This document shows positions 8,948 to 18,899 of a DNA stretch of 64,000 nucleotides, one piece after another. Source of the stretch: Cellulomonas cellasea (GTDB lineage Bacteria; Actinomycetota; Actinomycetes; Actinomycetales; Cellulomonadaceae). The position numbers and the translations under genes are program-made. The stretch is from assembly GCF_030372105.1 (NCBI RefSeq), contig NZ_JAUDBQ010000001.1, positions 360,982 to 424,981 of the forward strand, in the 5' to 3' direction. Within the stretch, counting starts at the first letter, position 1. Each line of letters starts with the position of its first letter. The notes beneath the pieces were generated by a model. The model saw only the letters and a list, made by a program, of their open reading frames with translations, was not told where the DNA came from and did not search any database.

Positions 8948-10161
8948 GGGGTCTCTCCGGTCTTGTCGGTCGGGCGCGCGTCGTCGGCGCGCCGCTCGGG
9001 GGTGATCGTGCTGGTGGCGCGGGGGGCGTGGGCGGCGTCCGCCTCCGGGAGGCGGATCGTGAACGTCGAGCCCTGGCCGGGCTGCGACCAGACGGTCACG
9101 TCGCCGCCGTGGTCCGCGGCGATGTGCTTGACGATGCTGAGCCCCAGCCCGGTGCCGCCGGTGTCGCGTGAGCGCGCCGGGTCCACACGGTAGAACCGCT
9201 CGAAGAGCCGCTCCTGGTCCTCGGGCGCGATGCCGATCCCCTGGTCCACCACGGCGATCTCCACGAGCCCGTCGACCAGCCGCACCCCGACGCCGATGCG
9301 CGTCTGCGCGGGCGAGTACGCCACGGCGTTGTCCAGGAGGTTCCGCACCGCGGTGACCAGCAGCGCATGGTCGCCGAAGACGTGCAGCCCTGTGGGGCCG
9401 CCCACCTCGAAGACGATGTGCTTGGCGTTCGCCGCGACCCGGGCGCGGTCCACCGACTCCTCGATGACGCCGTCCACCTCGATCGGGACGAGCTCCTGGA
9501 TCGCGCTGGCGACCTGCAGGCGGGACAGCTCGATGATCTCCTGCACGAGTGTCGACAGGCGCGCGGCCTCGCCCTGCATGCGCCCGGCGAACCGGCGCAC
9601 CGCCTCCGGGTCGTCCGCGGCGGCCTCGACGGTCTCAGCGAGCAACGCGAGCGCGCCGACCGGGGTCTTGAGCTCATGGGACACGTTCACCGCGAAGTCA
9701 CGGCGGATCTCCTCGACCCGGCGGGCCTGCGTGCGGTCCTCCGCGAGGACCAGCAGGTGCCGCGGCCCGACCTGCGCGACGCGCACCTGCACGGTCACGG
9801 TGCCGGCGCCCACGGGACCACGCGGCAGGTCGAGCTCCTCGTCGCGGATCACGCCGTCGCGACGCACCTCGGCGACCATCTGCCGGATGACGGCATGCGC
9901 GACCCGCCGGTCGCGGACGATCCCGAGCGTGTAGGCGGGCGGGCTCGCGCGGAGCACGTCGTCGTCGTCGTCGAGCACCACGGCCGCCGAGCGCAGCACC
10001 GCGAGCACGCGGACCAGGCCGTCGTCGAGCTCCGGCTCCGGCTGCGGGGCCATCTCCCGCTGCGACCGCTCGCTCCAGCGGAAGCCCAGCGCGGCGACCA
10101 GGCCCGTGAGCAGGCCGATCAGGCCCGCGAGGACCACCACACCACCTTCGAGGCCATTCAC
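8944..10161 (-). CDS. senX3: Phosphate-sensing histidine kinase
   Basis: About 405 residues from a GTG at 10161. An upstream ATG at 10239 would run through the PHO box, so the internal start is preferred; a GTG a few codons further in, after GAAGG, is also possible. One N-terminal membrane segment (VVVLAGLIGLLTGLVAALGF), then a PAS-like region, the HisKA box NVSHELKTPVG with the phosphorylated His, and a HATPase domain with N box LLDNAVAYS, G1 DQGIGI and G2 GTGLGLS. Senses phosphate status through PstSCAB/PhoU and phosphorylates RegX3. Confidence 0.93.
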   Translation of the reverse strand: MNGLEGGVVVLAGLIGLLTGLVAALGFRWSERSQREMAPQPEPELDDGLVRVLAVLRSAAVVLDDDDDVLRASPPAYTLGIVRDRRVAHAVIRQMVAEVRRDGVIRDEELDLPRGPVGAGTVTVQVRVAQVGPRHLLVLAEDRTQARRVEEIRRDFAVNVSHELKTPVGALALLAETVEAAADDPEAVRRFAGRMQGEAARLSTLVQEIIELSRLQVASAIQELVPIEVDGVIEESVDRARVAANAKHIVFEVGGPTGLHVFGDHALLVTAVRNLLDNAVAYSPAQTRIGVGVRLVDGLVEIAVVDQGIGIAPEDQERLFERFYRVDPARSRDTGGTGLGLSIVKHIAADHGGDVTVWSQPGQGSTFTIRLPEADAAHAPRATSTITPERRADDARPTDKTGETP

Positions 10162-10233
10162 GCTCTTCAGCGTACGTGCGGCGCCTGCGCAGGTCAGCGA
10201 CCTGGCAGCCGGGACGCCTGTTCCTTGCCTGAT

Positions 10234-10262
10234 GTTCACCTCGACGCGGGCGCCCGTTCACC
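10234..10262. promoter_or_regulatory. PHO box between senX3 and phoU
   Basis: Two exact GTTCACC heptamers on the plus strand at 10234-10240 and 10256-10262, 22 bp apart (two 11-bp steps), in the divergent region between senX3-regX3 and phoU. The arrangement mirrors the phoU/phoRP intergenic PHO boxes described in Streptomyces and could autoregulate both directions. Confidence 0.75.
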
Positions 10263-10321
10263 TGTGCCTGCGATCCTGGTGGCCGCGGGACATCTTTGAC
10301 CGCCCAGAGAGAGGCAACTTC

Positions 10322-10975
10322 GTGCGCCACATCTTCGACGCCGAGCTCACGCAGCTCGGTCAGGACCTCGCGGCGATGAGCCGCCGGGTCGAGCACGCCG
10401 TGACGAGTGCCGGGACGGCGCTGCTGACCGCCGACCTCCAGCTCGCCGAGTCCGTCATCGCCGACGACCTGGCCATCGACGCGATCGAGCGGGACCTCGA
10501 CGAGCGCTGCGTGCTCCTGCTCGCCCAGCAGGCCCCGGTGGCCACCGACCTGCGGGTCGTCGTGTCCTCGCTGCGGATGAGCGCGACCCTCGAGCGCATG
10601 GGCGACCTCGCCCGGCACGTGGCCGAGGTCGCGCGCGGCCGGTACCCCCGGGTGGCGATCCCGCAGAGCCTGACCGGCACGTTCGCCGAGATGCACGACG
10701 CCGCGGCGCGGGTGGGCCGGCGCACCACCACGCTGCTCACCACCCACGACTTGGCCGTGGCCGAGAAGATCGAGCGCGACGACGACCTGCTCGACGAGCT
10801 GCACCGCGACACGTTCAACGCGACGCTGGGCCCGTCGTGGGACGGCACCGCGCAGGAGACCGTCGATGTGACGCTCGTGGGCCGCTACTACGAGCGGTTC
10901 GGCGACCACGCCGTCTCGATCGCGCGCCGCGTCACGTACCTGGTCACGGGCGACTCCGAGGTCGCGGCGCGCTGA
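10322..10975 (+). CDS. phoU: Phosphate transport regulator PhoU
   Basis: 217 residues from a GTG at 10322, with AGAGAGG 8 bases upstream. All-alpha, with two similar three-helix PhoU repeats; each carries the metal-binding ExxxD-type helix (RMGDLARHV in the first, YYERFGDHAVSIARRV in the second). PhoU links the Pst transporter to the kinase and damps signalling when phosphate is plentiful. Divergent from senX3-regX3 across a PHO box, and followed by a very strong terminator. Confidence 0.96.
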   Translation: MRHIFDAELTQLGQDLAAMSRRVEHAVTSAGTALLTADLQLAESVIADDLAIDAIERDLDERCVLLLAQQAPVATDLRVVVSSLRMSATLERMGDLARHVAEVARGRYPRVAIPQSLTGTFAEMHDAAARVGRRTTTLLTTHDLAVAEKIERDDDLLDELHRDTFNATLGPSWDGTAQETVDVTLVGRYYERFGDHAVSIARRVTYLVTGDSEVAAR

Positions 10976-10998
10976 CGCCGCGCACGACAACCCCGCTC

Positions 10999-11048
10999 CA
11001 CGCCGAAGGGCGCCGCACCCCTGCTGGGGTGCGGCGCCCTTCGGCGTG
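10999..11048. terminator. Bidirectional terminator between phoU and gpmA
   Basis: A perfect 23-bp stem (10999-11021 with 11026-11048) with a 4-base TGCT loop, between convergent genes. One of the longest uninterrupted stems in the window. Confidence 0.9.
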
Positions 11049-11066
11049 CTGCGGTGTGCGACCGGG

Positions 11067-11807
11067 TCAGCGACCCTGGTTGGCCACGGCCTTGATCGCG
11101 TCGGCGGCGGCGGCCGGGTCGAGGTACGTGCCGCCCGGGTTCGTCGGCTTCAGCGTCTCCTCGTCCAGCTCGTAGACGAGCGGGATGCCGGTGGGGATGT
11201 TGATCCCGGCGATCGTCTCGTCGTCGACGCCGTCGAGGAACTTCACGATCGCGCGGATCGAGTTGCCGTGCGCCGCCACGAGGACGGTCTTGCCGGACTT
11301 CAGGTCGGGGACGAGGTCCGACTCCCAGTAGGGCACGACGCGCTCGAGGACCTGCTTGAGCGCCTCGGCGGACGGGATCGGCTCACCGGCGTACCGCGGG
11401 TCGCCGTCCTGCGAGAAGGCCGAGCCGGGCTCGATGGGGGGCGGCGGGACGTCGTACGAGCGGCGCCAGAGCATGAACTGCTCCTCGCCGTACGTCTCGA
11501 GCGTCTGCTTCTTGTCCTTGCCCTGCAGGGCGCCGTAGTGGCGCTCGTTCAGGTGCCAGCTGCGGCGGACCGGGATCCAGTGGCGGTCGGCGGCGTCCAG
11601 CGCGAGGTTCGCCGTGGTGATGGCACGGCGCAGCAGCGAGGTGTGCACGACGTCGGGCAGGACGCCCTCGTCGACGAGCAGCTTGCCGCCGCGCTTGGCC
11701 TCCTCGACGCCCTTCTCAGACAGGGGGACGTCCACCCAGCCGGTGAACAGGTTCTTGGCGTTCCACTCGCTCTCGCCGTGGCGGAGCAGCACGAGGGTGT
11801 AAGTCAT
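11067..11807 (-). CDS. gpmA: 2,3-bisphosphoglycerate-dependent phosphoglycerate mutase
   Basis: Interconverts 3- and 2-phosphoglycerate in glycolysis. About 246 residues from the ATG at 11807, with AGGA 9 bases upstream. The phospho-acceptor His is in LRHGESEWN near residue 10, ERHYGALQG gives the catalytic Glu, and the second His is in AAHGNSIRA. Length and motifs match the dPGM family. The neighbours mshA, senX3, regX3 and gpmA are also clustered in M. tuberculosis. Confidence 0.97.
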   Translation of the reverse strand: MTYTLVLLRHGESEWNAKNLFTGWVDVPLSEKGVEEAKRGGKLLVDEGVLPDVVHTSLLRRAITTANLALDAADRHWIPVRRSWHLNERHYGALQGKDKKQTLETYGEEQFMLWRRSYDVPPPPIEPGSAFSQDGDPRYAGEPIPSAEALKQVLERVVPYWESDLVPDLKSGKTVLVAAHGNSIRAIVKFLDGVDDETIAGINIPTGIPLVYELDEETLKPTNPGGTYLDPAAAADAIKAVANQGR

Positions 11808-11884
11808 GGGTTCCATCCTGCCGCACCAGCGCGGTGGCGCACGGGGGACGTTCGACCCGTGGGCGCCCAGGCCAGGACTGGTGG

Positions 11885-13213
11885 TCACCCGCGACGGCGG
11901 GAGCCCTCCGTGGCGTAGACCTTGAGCACCTGTGCCGCTGTCGCGTCCCACCCGTACCGCTCGGCGACCCGGCGGGCCCCCTGCGGCCAGGTGGTGCGGA
12001 GCTCCGGCGCCGCCAGCGCGGAGGTGAGCGCCTGCGCCCAGACGTGCGGCTCATGCTCGGAGACGAGCCGCCCGGACACCCCCTCGACCACCACGGAGCG
12101 CAGCCCGCCGACAGCCGCCGCCAGCACCGGGGTGCCGCAGGCCTGGGCCTCGACCGCGACCAGCCCGAAGGACTCCGAGCGGGACGGCATCGCCACCAAG
12201 TCGGCCGCGCGGTACCAGCGCGCGAGCTCCGCGCGGGGCACGGGGTCCCGGAAGAGCACATCCGCCTCGACGCCGCTCGACGCCGCGAGCGCCTGCAGCT
12301 CGCGCACCGCCGTGGGGCGGCCGCTGGGGCCGCCGAGCACCACGAGCAGCGGGACCCGGCCGCCGCTCGCGGCGATCTCCGCGAGGGCGCGCACCAGCAG
12401 GTCCGGGCCCTTGAGCGGCTGGACGCGCCCCGCGAACAGCACGATGTCCCGATCGGCGGGCAGGCCCAGGGCCGCGCGCTCGGCCAGCCGGTCGGGGACC
12501 GGGGTGAACAGCTCCAGGTCGACGCCGGGCGCCACGACATGCACCCGGGCCGGATCGGCGTCGTACAGCCGCACCAGCTCGTCGGCCTCCTGCGAGGTGC
12601 TGGCCACGAGCGCGTCGGCGGCGGCGACCACCTGCTCCTCGCCGATGACCCGGCCCCACGGCTCAGGGCTGTCCCCCGGGGCCAGGGAGGCGTTCTTCAC
12701 CTTGGCCATCGTGTGCATGGTGTGCACCAGCGGGACCTCCCACCGGTCCGCGGCGAGCCAGCCGACCTGCCCCGAGAGCCAGTAGTGGGTGTGCACCACG
12801 TCGTACCAGCCGGGCCGTCGGGCCGCCTCGGAGCGCAGGACCCCGGCGGTCATCGCGCAGAGCTGGCCCGGGAGGTCGTTCTTGTCGAGGCCCTCGAACG
12901 GGCCGGCGGGGACGTGGTGCACCAGCACCGGCGGGACCACGCCGGGCGGCACGGACGGCGCCAACAGCACGTCATGCGCCGCCTCGCCCGTCAACGGGCT
13001 GCCATCCGCGGCCGTGCCGTCGAGCATCACCGTCTCCGGCAGCGTCGAGGAGGTCGCGCGCGTGAAGATCTCCACCCTGGCGCCCTGGCGGGCGAGAGCC
13101 TGGGACAGCTCGGCCACGTACACGTTCATCCCACCCGCGTCGCCGGTGCCCGGCTGGTCGAGTGGGGAGGTGTGCACCGAGAGCATGGCAACCCGGGGTT
13201 GCTCGAGGGTCAC
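11885..13213 (-). CDS. mshA: D-inositol-3-phosphate glycosyltransferase MshA
   Basis: First step of mycothiol synthesis: transfers GlcNAc from UDP-GlcNAc to 1-L-inositol 3-phosphate. 442 residues from a GTG at 13213, chosen because ACAGGAG lies 6 bases upstream; a longer form from the ATG at 13282 lacks a ribosome site. GT4/GT-B fold: the N-terminal [15 protein letters not shown] loop and HTHYWLSG, then the C-terminal sugar-nucleotide site [10 protein letters not shown] and [19 protein letters not shown] (the EX7E motif). An MDMPI-like gene at 49862 would use the mycothiol. Confidence 0.95.
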   Translation of the reverse strand: MTLEQPRVAMLSVHTSPLDQPGTGDAGGMNVYVAELSQALARQGARVEIFTRATSSTLPETVMLDGTAADGSPLTGEAAHDVLLAPSVPPGVVPPVLVHHVPAGPFEGLDKNDLPGQLCAMTAGVLRSEAARRPGWYDVVHTHYWLSGQVGWLAADRWEVPLVHTMHTMAKVKNASLAPGDSPEPWGRVIGEEQVVAAADALVASTSQEADELVRLYDADPARVHVVAPGVDLELFTPVPDRLAERAALGLPADRDIVLFAGRVQPLKGPDLLVRALAEIAASGGRVPLLVVLGGPSGRPTAVRELQALAASSGVEADVLFRDPVPRAELARWYRAADLVAMPSRSESFGLVAVEAQACGTPVLAAAVGGLRSVVVEGVSGRLVSEHEPHVWAQALTSALAAPELRTTWPQGARRVAERYGWDATAAQVLKVYATEGSRRRG

Positions 13214-13395
13214 AGCGCTCCTGTCGAGGATCTGGCGTCGCGGCGCCCAGCGGCTGGCCGGCGCGACTGCGTCGACCTCCATTGTGGGCCAGATCCGGGC
13301 CTCAGCCGACCTGTGCGCCGTCCAGCGCCGGCCGGTCGGGGCAGACCGGGACGGGCCGGGCAGCCCCAGGTGGGGGCCCGGCGGGGAGGAGCGGC

Positions 13396-14547
13396 TCAGC
13401 CCGCGGGGTGCGCCACCACGCAGGCGGCCGACGGCACACGCAGCGTGTGCGCCACCGCGCGGCTGCCCGGGGCCAGGGCCACGACCGCGCCCGGGATCTG
13501 CTCGGCCACCACGGCCCACCCCTCCACGACGGCCAGGTGGCGGGGCCAGCCGCCAGACAGCTCGGTGGGCGGCGCCGCCTGTTCGAGCAGCCCGTCCGGC
13601 CGGATCCGCAGGGCGGCCACTAGGTCGGTCTTGCGGACGCCCACGAGCAGCAGGTCGCCGTCGCGCTCGATGTGGGACGGCAACGCGGTGGACGGCAGCT
13701 CGGCCGGCGGCGGCGAGCCGAGCGGGACGCGCTGCACATGCTCGCCCGTGGCCGCGTCCCGATCCCAGGCCAGGACGTGGACCGCCTGGTCCAGCTCCCC
13801 CACCACGTAGGCGTGGCGGCCATCGGCGGCGAAGACGAGGTGGCGTGGGCCGGCGCCGGCGGGCAGGCGCGCGGCGATGCCGTCCTCGGTGAGCAGCCCG
13901 TCGCCGGCCACCCGGTAGCGGCGCAGCTCGTCGGTCCCCAGGTCGCTGACCAGCAGGTGGGCGCCGCCGGGCGCGAGCACGACGAAGTGCGCGTGCGGGG
14001 ACTCCTGGCGGTCGGCGCGGGGGCCGGAGCCGGTGTGGCCGAAGACTTGCGCCGGGCCGCCGGCGTCCAGCACCTCGGGAGCAAGGTGGCCGTCGGCGTC
14101 TAGCGGCAACACCGCCAGGGTCCCCGAGGAGTAGTTGGCGGCGTAGAGCGTGCGGGCGTCGGGGGCCAGCAGCAGGTGGCAGGGATGGGCGCCGCCTGAC
14201 GACACCGTGGCCTGGCGCACGAGGGCGCCGTCACCCTCCGGAGCGGCCGCTGGATCGGCCACTGTGAACACGCTGACCGTGCCCGCCTCGTCCTCCCCCA
14301 CGGCGTACAGCACCCGCCCGGACGGGTGCACGGCCAGGAACGACGGCGCCGGGGCGGTCGCCACCTGACGGCCCGCGAGCCGCCCGGTGGCCGGGTCCAG
14401 CGTGACCCGCCAGATCCCCTCGCCGGCGCCCGTGGGCGCATCCGCCCCCAGCTCGGGGTACGTGCCGACCCACAGGGCCCTGGAGGTCGGCGCAGACGAC
14501 GCGGCGGTGGTGGCGGACGGCTCGGCGGCAGGGGTGTGCTCGGTCAC
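13396..14547 (-). CDS. Lactonase family protein (6-phosphogluconolactonase-like beta-propeller)
   Basis: 383 residues from a GTG at 14547. The repeated pattern of [48 protein letters not shown] and [15 protein letters not shown] marks a seven-bladed YbhE/YkgB-type lactonase. HAHFVV matches the conserved His region. It lies 18 bp after the sugar-transporter permease and on the same strand, suggesting it opens a sugar lactone formed from an imported sugar (for example an oxidised pentose). That substrate is inference; classical 6-phosphogluconolactone is the alternative. Confidence 0.85.
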   Translation of the reverse strand: MTEHTPAAEPSATTAASSAPTSRALWVGTYPELGADAPTGAGEGIWRVTLDPATGRLAGRQVATAPAPSFLAVHPSGRVLYAVGEDEAGTVSVFTVADPAAAPEGDGALVRQATVSSGGAHPCHLLLAPDARTLYAANYSSGTLAVLPLDADGHLAPEVLDAGGPAQVFGHTGSGPRADRQESPHAHFVVLAPGGAHLLVSDLGTDELRRYRVAGDGLLTEDGIAARLPAGAGPRHLVFAADGRHAYVVGELDQAVHVLAWDRDAATGEHVQRVPLGSPPPAELPSTALPSHIERDGDLLLVGVRKTDLVAALRIRPDGLLEQAAPPTELSGGWPRHLAVVEGWAVVAEQIPGAVVALAPGSRAVAHTLRVPSAACVVAHPAG

Positions 14548-14555
14548 AGTGGTGG

Positions 14556-14561
14556 AGCCTA
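14556..14561 (-). promoter_or_regulatory. Possible -10 for a leaderless lactonase mRNA
   Basis: TAGGCT on the minus strand ends 8 bases before the GTG at 14547, and no Shine-Dalgarno is present. That spacing fits a leaderless transcript, so the gene may have its own promoter as well as read-through from mmsB. Confidence 0.3.
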
Positions 14562-14565
14562 GACG

Positions 14566-15804
14566 TCACCCGGTTCCGGCGCGCCGCTTGTTGACCAGGT
14601 CGAACGCGACGGCCAGCAGCAGCACGAAGCCCTTGATGGCCTGCTGCCACTCGGTGTCCACCGACATGATCGACAGGCCCATGTTGAGCACGCCCATGAC
14701 GAGCGCGCCGATGATGGCCCCGGAGATCTTCCCGATGCCCCCGGTGACGGCCGCCCCGCCGATGAAGCAGGCGGCGATGGCGTCGAGCTCGTAGTTCTGC
14801 CCGGCGGCGGCCACCGAGGCGCCGGCCCGCGAGGTGGTGACCACCGCCGCCATCCCGGTCAGCAGGCCCATGTTGAGGAAGATCCAGAAGTTGGTCCTGC
14901 GGGTGTCCACCCCCGAGAGGATCGCGGCCTGCCGGTTGCCGCCGATCGCGTAGATGTGCCGCCCGAACACGGTGTGCCCCATGACGAACGTGTAGACGAG
15001 GATCAGCACCCCGACGATCACCAGCACGATCGGCGTGCCCCGGGCGCTCTGCGACAGGATCCACGCGAAGGCGCCGATGCCCACGGTGATGAGCACGAGC
15101 TTGATGGTGAACGACAACCGCGGCTCGAGCACGAGGCCCTCACGCCGGAGCGCCGCGCGGGACCGGAGCTGGCTGGCCACGATCACCGCGATGGTCGCCG
15201 CGCCGAGCAGCAGCGTGACCACGTCCCCGTTGGCCACGTACCCGAGCGCGTTGGGCAGCGACCCGTTGGAGATGTCGACGAACGGCTGCGGGAACCCGGA
15301 GACCGTCACGCCCACCAACACGATGGCCAGCCCACGGAAGATCAGCATCCCGGCGAGAGTGACGATGAATGCGGGGATGCCCACATACGCGACCCAGTAC
15401 CCCTGCCAGGCGCCCACCGCCGCCCCGACGGCCAGGCCGAGCAGCACGGCCAGCAGCCATGGCAGCCCGAGCTCCTTCATCGACAGGCCCACGATGGCGC
15501 CGACGAACGCGACCACCGACCCCACCGACAGGTCGATGTGCCCGGCCACGATGACCATGACCATGCCGATGGCCAGGATCATCACGTAGGCGTTCTGCTG
15601 CACCAGGCTGGCCACGTTGTTCGGCAGCAGCAACTTGCCGTCCGTGAGCACCTGGAACAGCACCACGATCACCACGAGCGCGCCGAGGATGCCGTACTGG
15701 CGCACGTTGCCGCCCATCCCCTGCATGCGCGCCCGCAGTGACAGCGCCGACGCGGTGCGCTGCGGCGGCGACTCGGGCGGCGTCGGCGTCGTCATCGTGC
15801 TCAT
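14566..15804 (-). CDS. mmsB: Multiple-monosaccharide ABC transporter permease (MmsB/GguB/XylH type)
   Basis: 412 residues with about ten membrane segments. The conserved segment near residue 75 ([20 protein letters not shown], followed by DLSVGSV) is the core signature of the ribose/xylose/ChvE-class permeases. [18 protein letters not shown] is the cytoplasmic coupling loop. Long for the simple ribose type, as in GguB/MmsB. The start at 15804 overlaps the ATPase stop (ATGA). Works with the ATPase and binding lipoprotein upstream. Confidence 0.93.
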   Translation of the reverse strand: MSTMTTPTPPESPPQRTASALSLRARMQGMGGNVRQYGILGALVVIVVLFQVLTDGKLLLPNNVASLVQQNAYVMILAIGMVMVIVAGHIDLSVGSVVAFVGAIVGLSMKELGLPWLLAVLLGLAVGAAVGAWQGYWVAYVGIPAFIVTLAGMLIFRGLAIVLVGVTVSGFPQPFVDISNGSLPNALGYVANGDVVTLLLGAATIAVIVASQLRSRAALRREGLVLEPRLSFTIKLVLITVGIGAFAWILSQSARGTPIVLVIVGVLILVYTFVMGHTVFGRHIYAIGGNRQAAILSGVDTRRTNFWIFLNMGLLTGMAAVVTTSRAGASVAAAGQNYELDAIAACFIGGAAVTGGIGKISGAIIGALVMGVLNMGLSIMSVDTEWQQAIKGFVLLLAVAFDLVNKRRAGTG

Positions 15805-17351
15805 CGGGCGGCCCCGTCCTTGTCCATGGTCATGAGGTGCATGAGGGACTCCTGGTTCGCGTCCTCGCGGGACACCTCGCCGGTGACGCGCCCGGCGGAG
15901 AACGCGTAGATGCGGTCGCAGATGCCGAGCAGCTCGGGCAGCTCGGAGGAGATGACGATGACCGCCTTCCCCTCGTCCGCGAGGCGGTTGATGATCGTGT
16001 AGATCTCGTACTTCGCCCCGACGTCGATGCCGCGCGTCGGCTCGTCGAGGATCAGCACGTCGGGATCGGCGAAGATCCACTTGCTGAGCACGACCTTCTG
16101 CTGGTTGCCGCCCGACAACTTGCCGGTCAGCGCCTCCACTGTCGTCGTCTTGATGCCGAGGCTGGTCCGGTACTCCTCGGCGATCCGCACCTCCTGGCGC
16201 CCGTCCACCACGCCCCATCGGGAGACCTTGCCCAGCGCGGACGCGGACACGTTGCGGCGGATGGTGTCGAGCAGGTTGAGGCCGTACTTCTTGCGGTCCT
16301 CGGTCGCGTACGCGATGCCGTGGCGGATGGCGTCCCCCACGGACGCGAGGTGGACCTCCTGACCGTCTCTGAGGACGCGCCCCGAGATGCCGGCGCCGTA
16401 GGTGCGGCCGAAGACGCTCATCGCCAGCTCGGTGCGCCCCGCCCCCATCAGCCCGGCGAGCCCCACCACCTCGCCCCGGCGCACGTGCAGGCTGGCCCCG
16501 TCGACCACCACCCGGCCCACGTCGACGGGGTGGTGCACCGTCCAGTCCTCGATCCGCAGGGCCTCCTCGCCGATGCGCGGCGTCCGCTCGGGGAACCGGG
16601 AGTCCAGCGCCCGGCCCACCATGGCCCGGATGATGCGCTCCTCGGTGACCTCCACCTCGTCGTGCATGTGCAGGGTCTCGATGGTCCGGCCGTCCCGGAT
16701 GACAGTGGTGCGATCGGCGATGGCCTCGATCTCATTGAGCTTGTGGCTGATGAGGATCGACGTGATGCCCTCGTCTTGCAGGCTGCGGAGCAGGTCGAGC
16801 AGGTGGCTGGAGTCCTCGTCGTTGAGCGCCGCGGTGGGCTCGTCGAGGATGAGCAGCCGCACCCGCTTGGACAGCGCCTTGGCGATCTCCACGAGCTGCT
16901 GCTTGCCGACGCCGAGGTCCAGCACGGGGGTGTCGGGCCGCTCGTCGAGCCCCACCCGGGCGAGCAGCTTGGCCGCCTGCGCGTTGGTGGCCGTCCAGTC
17001 GACCACCCCGCGCTTGGCCCGCTCGTTGCCGAGGAAGATGTTCTCCGCGATCGACAGGTAGGGGCTGAGGGCCAGCTCCTGGTGGATGATGACGATCCCG
17101 CGCTCCTCCGAGTCCCGGATAGTGCGGAACTCGCACGGCTCGCCCTCGAAGAGGATCTGCCCCGCGTAGCTGCCATGCGGGTACACCCCCGAGAGGATCT
17201 TCACCAGCGTCGACTTGCCCGCGCCGTTCTCCCCGCAGATCGCGTGGACCTCGGCGCGGGCGACCTCCAGGGTGACGTCCTGCAGCGCCGTGACTCCGGG
17301 GAACGTCTTGGTGATCCCCCGCATCTCGAGGATGGCGTCCTCGTCTGCCAT
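15801..17351 (-). CDS. mmsA: Multiple-monosaccharide ABC transporter ATP-binding protein (MmsA/GguA/XylG type)
   Basis: 516 residues with two ABC cassettes fused. The first has Walker [11 protein letters not shown] near residue 41 and Walker [13 protein letters not shown]. The second has an altered Walker A ([10 protein letters not shown]) and the signature [15 protein letters not shown] with [19 protein letters not shown]. One intact and one degenerate site is normal in this class. It lies 41 bp after the binding protein and is coupled to the permease by a 4-bp overlap. Confidence 0.95.
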   Translation of the reverse strand: MADEDAILEMRGITKTFPGVTALQDVTLEVARAEVHAICGENGAGKSTLVKILSGVYPHGSYAGQILFEGEPCEFRTIRDSEERGIVIIHQELALSPYLSIAENIFLGNERAKRGVVDWTATNAQAAKLLARVGLDERPDTPVLDLGVGKQQLVEIAKALSKRVRLLILDEPTAALNDEDSSHLLDLLRSLQDEGITSILISHKLNEIEAIADRTTVIRDGRTIETLHMHDEVEVTEERIIRAMVGRALDSRFPERTPRIGEEALRIEDWTVHHPVDVGRVVVDGASLHVRRGEVVGLAGLMGAGRTELAMSVFGRTYGAGISGRVLRDGQEVHLASVGDAIRHGIAYATEDRKKYGLNLLDTIRRNVSASALGKVSRWGVVDGRQEVRIAEEYRTSLGIKTTTVEALTGKLSGGNQQKVVLSKWIFADPDVLILDEPTRGIDVGAKYEIYTIINRLADEGKAVIVISSELPELLGICDRIYAFSAGRVTGEVSREDANQESLMHLMTMDKDGAAR

Positions 17352-17392
17352 GTCAGCCCGCCCCGCCCTCAGCCCGCCCCGTCCGGCGTCGG

Positions 17393-18517
17393 TCAGAGGC
17401 CGACGTCGGCGGCCGTGTAGAAGCCTGAGTCGATGAGCGTGGACTGGATGGTGTCCTTGGTGACGACGACGGGCGGCAGCAGGTAGGTCGGCACGACCTT
17501 GACCTCGTTGTTGTAGCTCTCCTCGTCGTTCACCGAGACCGTCTCCCCGGCGAGCACCTGGTCGACCATGGTGGCCACCTGGTCGCCGAGCGTGCGGGTG
17601 TCCTTCCAGACGGTCATCGCCTGCTTGCCGGCGATCATGTTCTCGACGTTGGCCTCGTCGGCGTCCTGCCCGGTGACCAGCGGCCAGTCCACGCCCACGG
17701 TGTACCCGGCGCCCTCAAGGGCCTGCTGGATGCCGAGCGCGAGGGAGTCGTTGGGCGAGAGCACCACGTCGACCTTGTCGGAGCCGTAGAACGAGTTGAG
17801 GCGGTTCTCCATCTCGGCCTGGGCGGTCTCGGAGGACCAGCCCTGGATGCCGATGCTGGACCACTCGTCGTTCGAGGCCGGGGCCTTGCCGGAGGGCACC
17901 ACGAGCTGGCCGCTCGTGACGTACTCGCCGAGCACGTCCCACGCGCCGGAGAAGAAGAACTTGGCGTTGTTGTCGTCGGGCGAGCCGGCGAAGGGCTCCA
18001 GGTTGAACGGCCCGGCGCCGGTGTCCAGGCCGAGCTGCTCGACGATGAACTCGCCCTGCATCTGGCCGACCTCGTAGTTGTCGAAGGTCGCGTAGTAGTC
18101 GACGTCCTCGGTGCCGTTGATCAGGCGGTCGTAGGCGATGACGGTGATGTCCTTCTCCTTCGCCTGCGCGAGGACGGGGGCCAGCGCCGTGCCGTCGATC
18201 GAGGCGATGACCAGGACCGCCGGGTCCTGGTTGATCATGTTCTGGAGCTGGGTGATCTGCTGGTCCACCTTGTTGTCGGCGAACTGCAGGTCCGTCTCGT
18301 AGCCCGCGTCCTGCAGCAGCGACTCGAGGTGCGCGCCGTCCTTGTTCCAGCGCTCGAGGCTCTTGGTCGGCATCGCGATGCCGATCAGCGAGCCCTCGGC
18401 CGCGGCGCCGCCGGTCTCCTCGGTGTCGGCGTCCCGCTCGGCGCTGCATGCGGCGGTCGCGAGCAGGAGCGCGACCCCTGCGGCCGCGGCGATCGTTCTG
18501 GTCGTGAGAGACATCAT
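17393..18517 (-). CDS. chvE: ChvE-type sugar-binding lipoprotein (first copy)
   Basis: 374 residues. Lipoprotein signal with Cys near residue 24 ([10 protein letters not shown]). Pentose/hexose-binding fold typical of ChvE/Xyl[39 protein letters not shown] and [13 protein letters not shown] are sugar-pocket and hinge segments. First gene of the transporter operon, with a promoter-operator like that of xylA about 140 bp upstream. The second copy at 18900 is very similar (roughly two-thirds or more identical by eye). Which sugar is bound cannot be told from sequence; xylose is favoured by context. Confidence 0.93.
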   Translation of the reverse strand: MMSLTTRTIAAAAGVALLLATAACSAERDADTEETGGAAAEGSLIGIAMPTKSLERWNKDGAHLESLLQDAGYETDLQFADNKVDQQITQLQNMINQDPAVLVIASIDGTALAPVLAQAKEKDITVIAYDRLINGTEDVDYYATFDNYEVGQMQGEFIVEQLGLDTGAGPFNLEPFAGSPDDNNAKFFFSGAWDVLGEYVTSGQLVVPSGKAPASNDEWSSIGIQGWSSETAQAEMENRLNSFYGSDKVDVVLSPNDSLALGIQQALEGAGYTVGVDWPLVTGQDADEANVENMIAGKQAMTVWKDTRTLGDQVATMVDQVLAGETVSVNDEESYNNEVKVVPTYLLPPVVVTKDTIQSTLIDSGFYTAADVGL

Positions 18518-18656
18518 CGTCCGCCCTTTCCGTCCCGCCGCCGGACCACCCGGTCGACGCCCCAGGCGCCTCGTCGCGCCCGCGCTGTCCAGGGGGCTGG
18601 CATGTCTGGGCCCCCGTCGGCCCGTGCCCCCGTCTGCCGCCTCGGGCTCGATGCCC

Positions 18657-18702
18657 GATTTGTTGTGGCGCTGAATTTAGGAGGTGAACGTACGCGGCGC
18701 AA
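18657..18702 (-). promoter_or_regulatory. Promoter with XylR-type operator for the chvE-mmsA-mmsB operon
   Basis: Reading leftward: -35 TTGCGC (18702-18697), a 17-bp spacer, -10 TAAATT (18679-18674), and a 22-bp element at 18657-18678 starting at the second base of the -10 (AAATTCAGCG then CCACAACAAATC). The element matches the xylA one at 20 of 22 positions with the same promoter geometry, so a repressor bound here would block the -10. Confidence 0.8.
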
Positions 18703-18769
18703 GGAGTTGGGCGCGTCTAGATTGTCACGATATGGCATAGGCCGCCGCGCGACCGCCCCGGACGCGACG

Positions 18770-18810
18770 AAGCCGGCGCCGAGCACCCCGGAGGGTGTCG
18801 ACGCCGGCTT
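18770..18810 (-). terminator. Terminator after the second sugar-binding protein
   Basis: The 9-bp outer arms AAGCCGGCG and CGCCGGCTT enclose a 6-bp inner stem (GCACCC with GGGTGT). About 90 bp past the stop codon at 18900, it separates that gene from the transporter operon. The rest of the 382-bp gap (18518-18899) holds the operon promoter and its untranslated leader. Confidence 0.75.
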
Positions 18811-18899
18811 GGCGTGGCATGGTCGGGCAGGCGCCTCGCGCCGCGCGCTGACCAGGCCAGACGCGCGGGCACCACCCCGTCAGGGGCGGCGGTCGCGCG

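Noticed and set aside
13214..13282. A longer MshA starting at the ATG at 13282
   Set aside because: No ribosome site there, whereas the GTG at 13213 has AGGAG at proper distance and gives the usual length.
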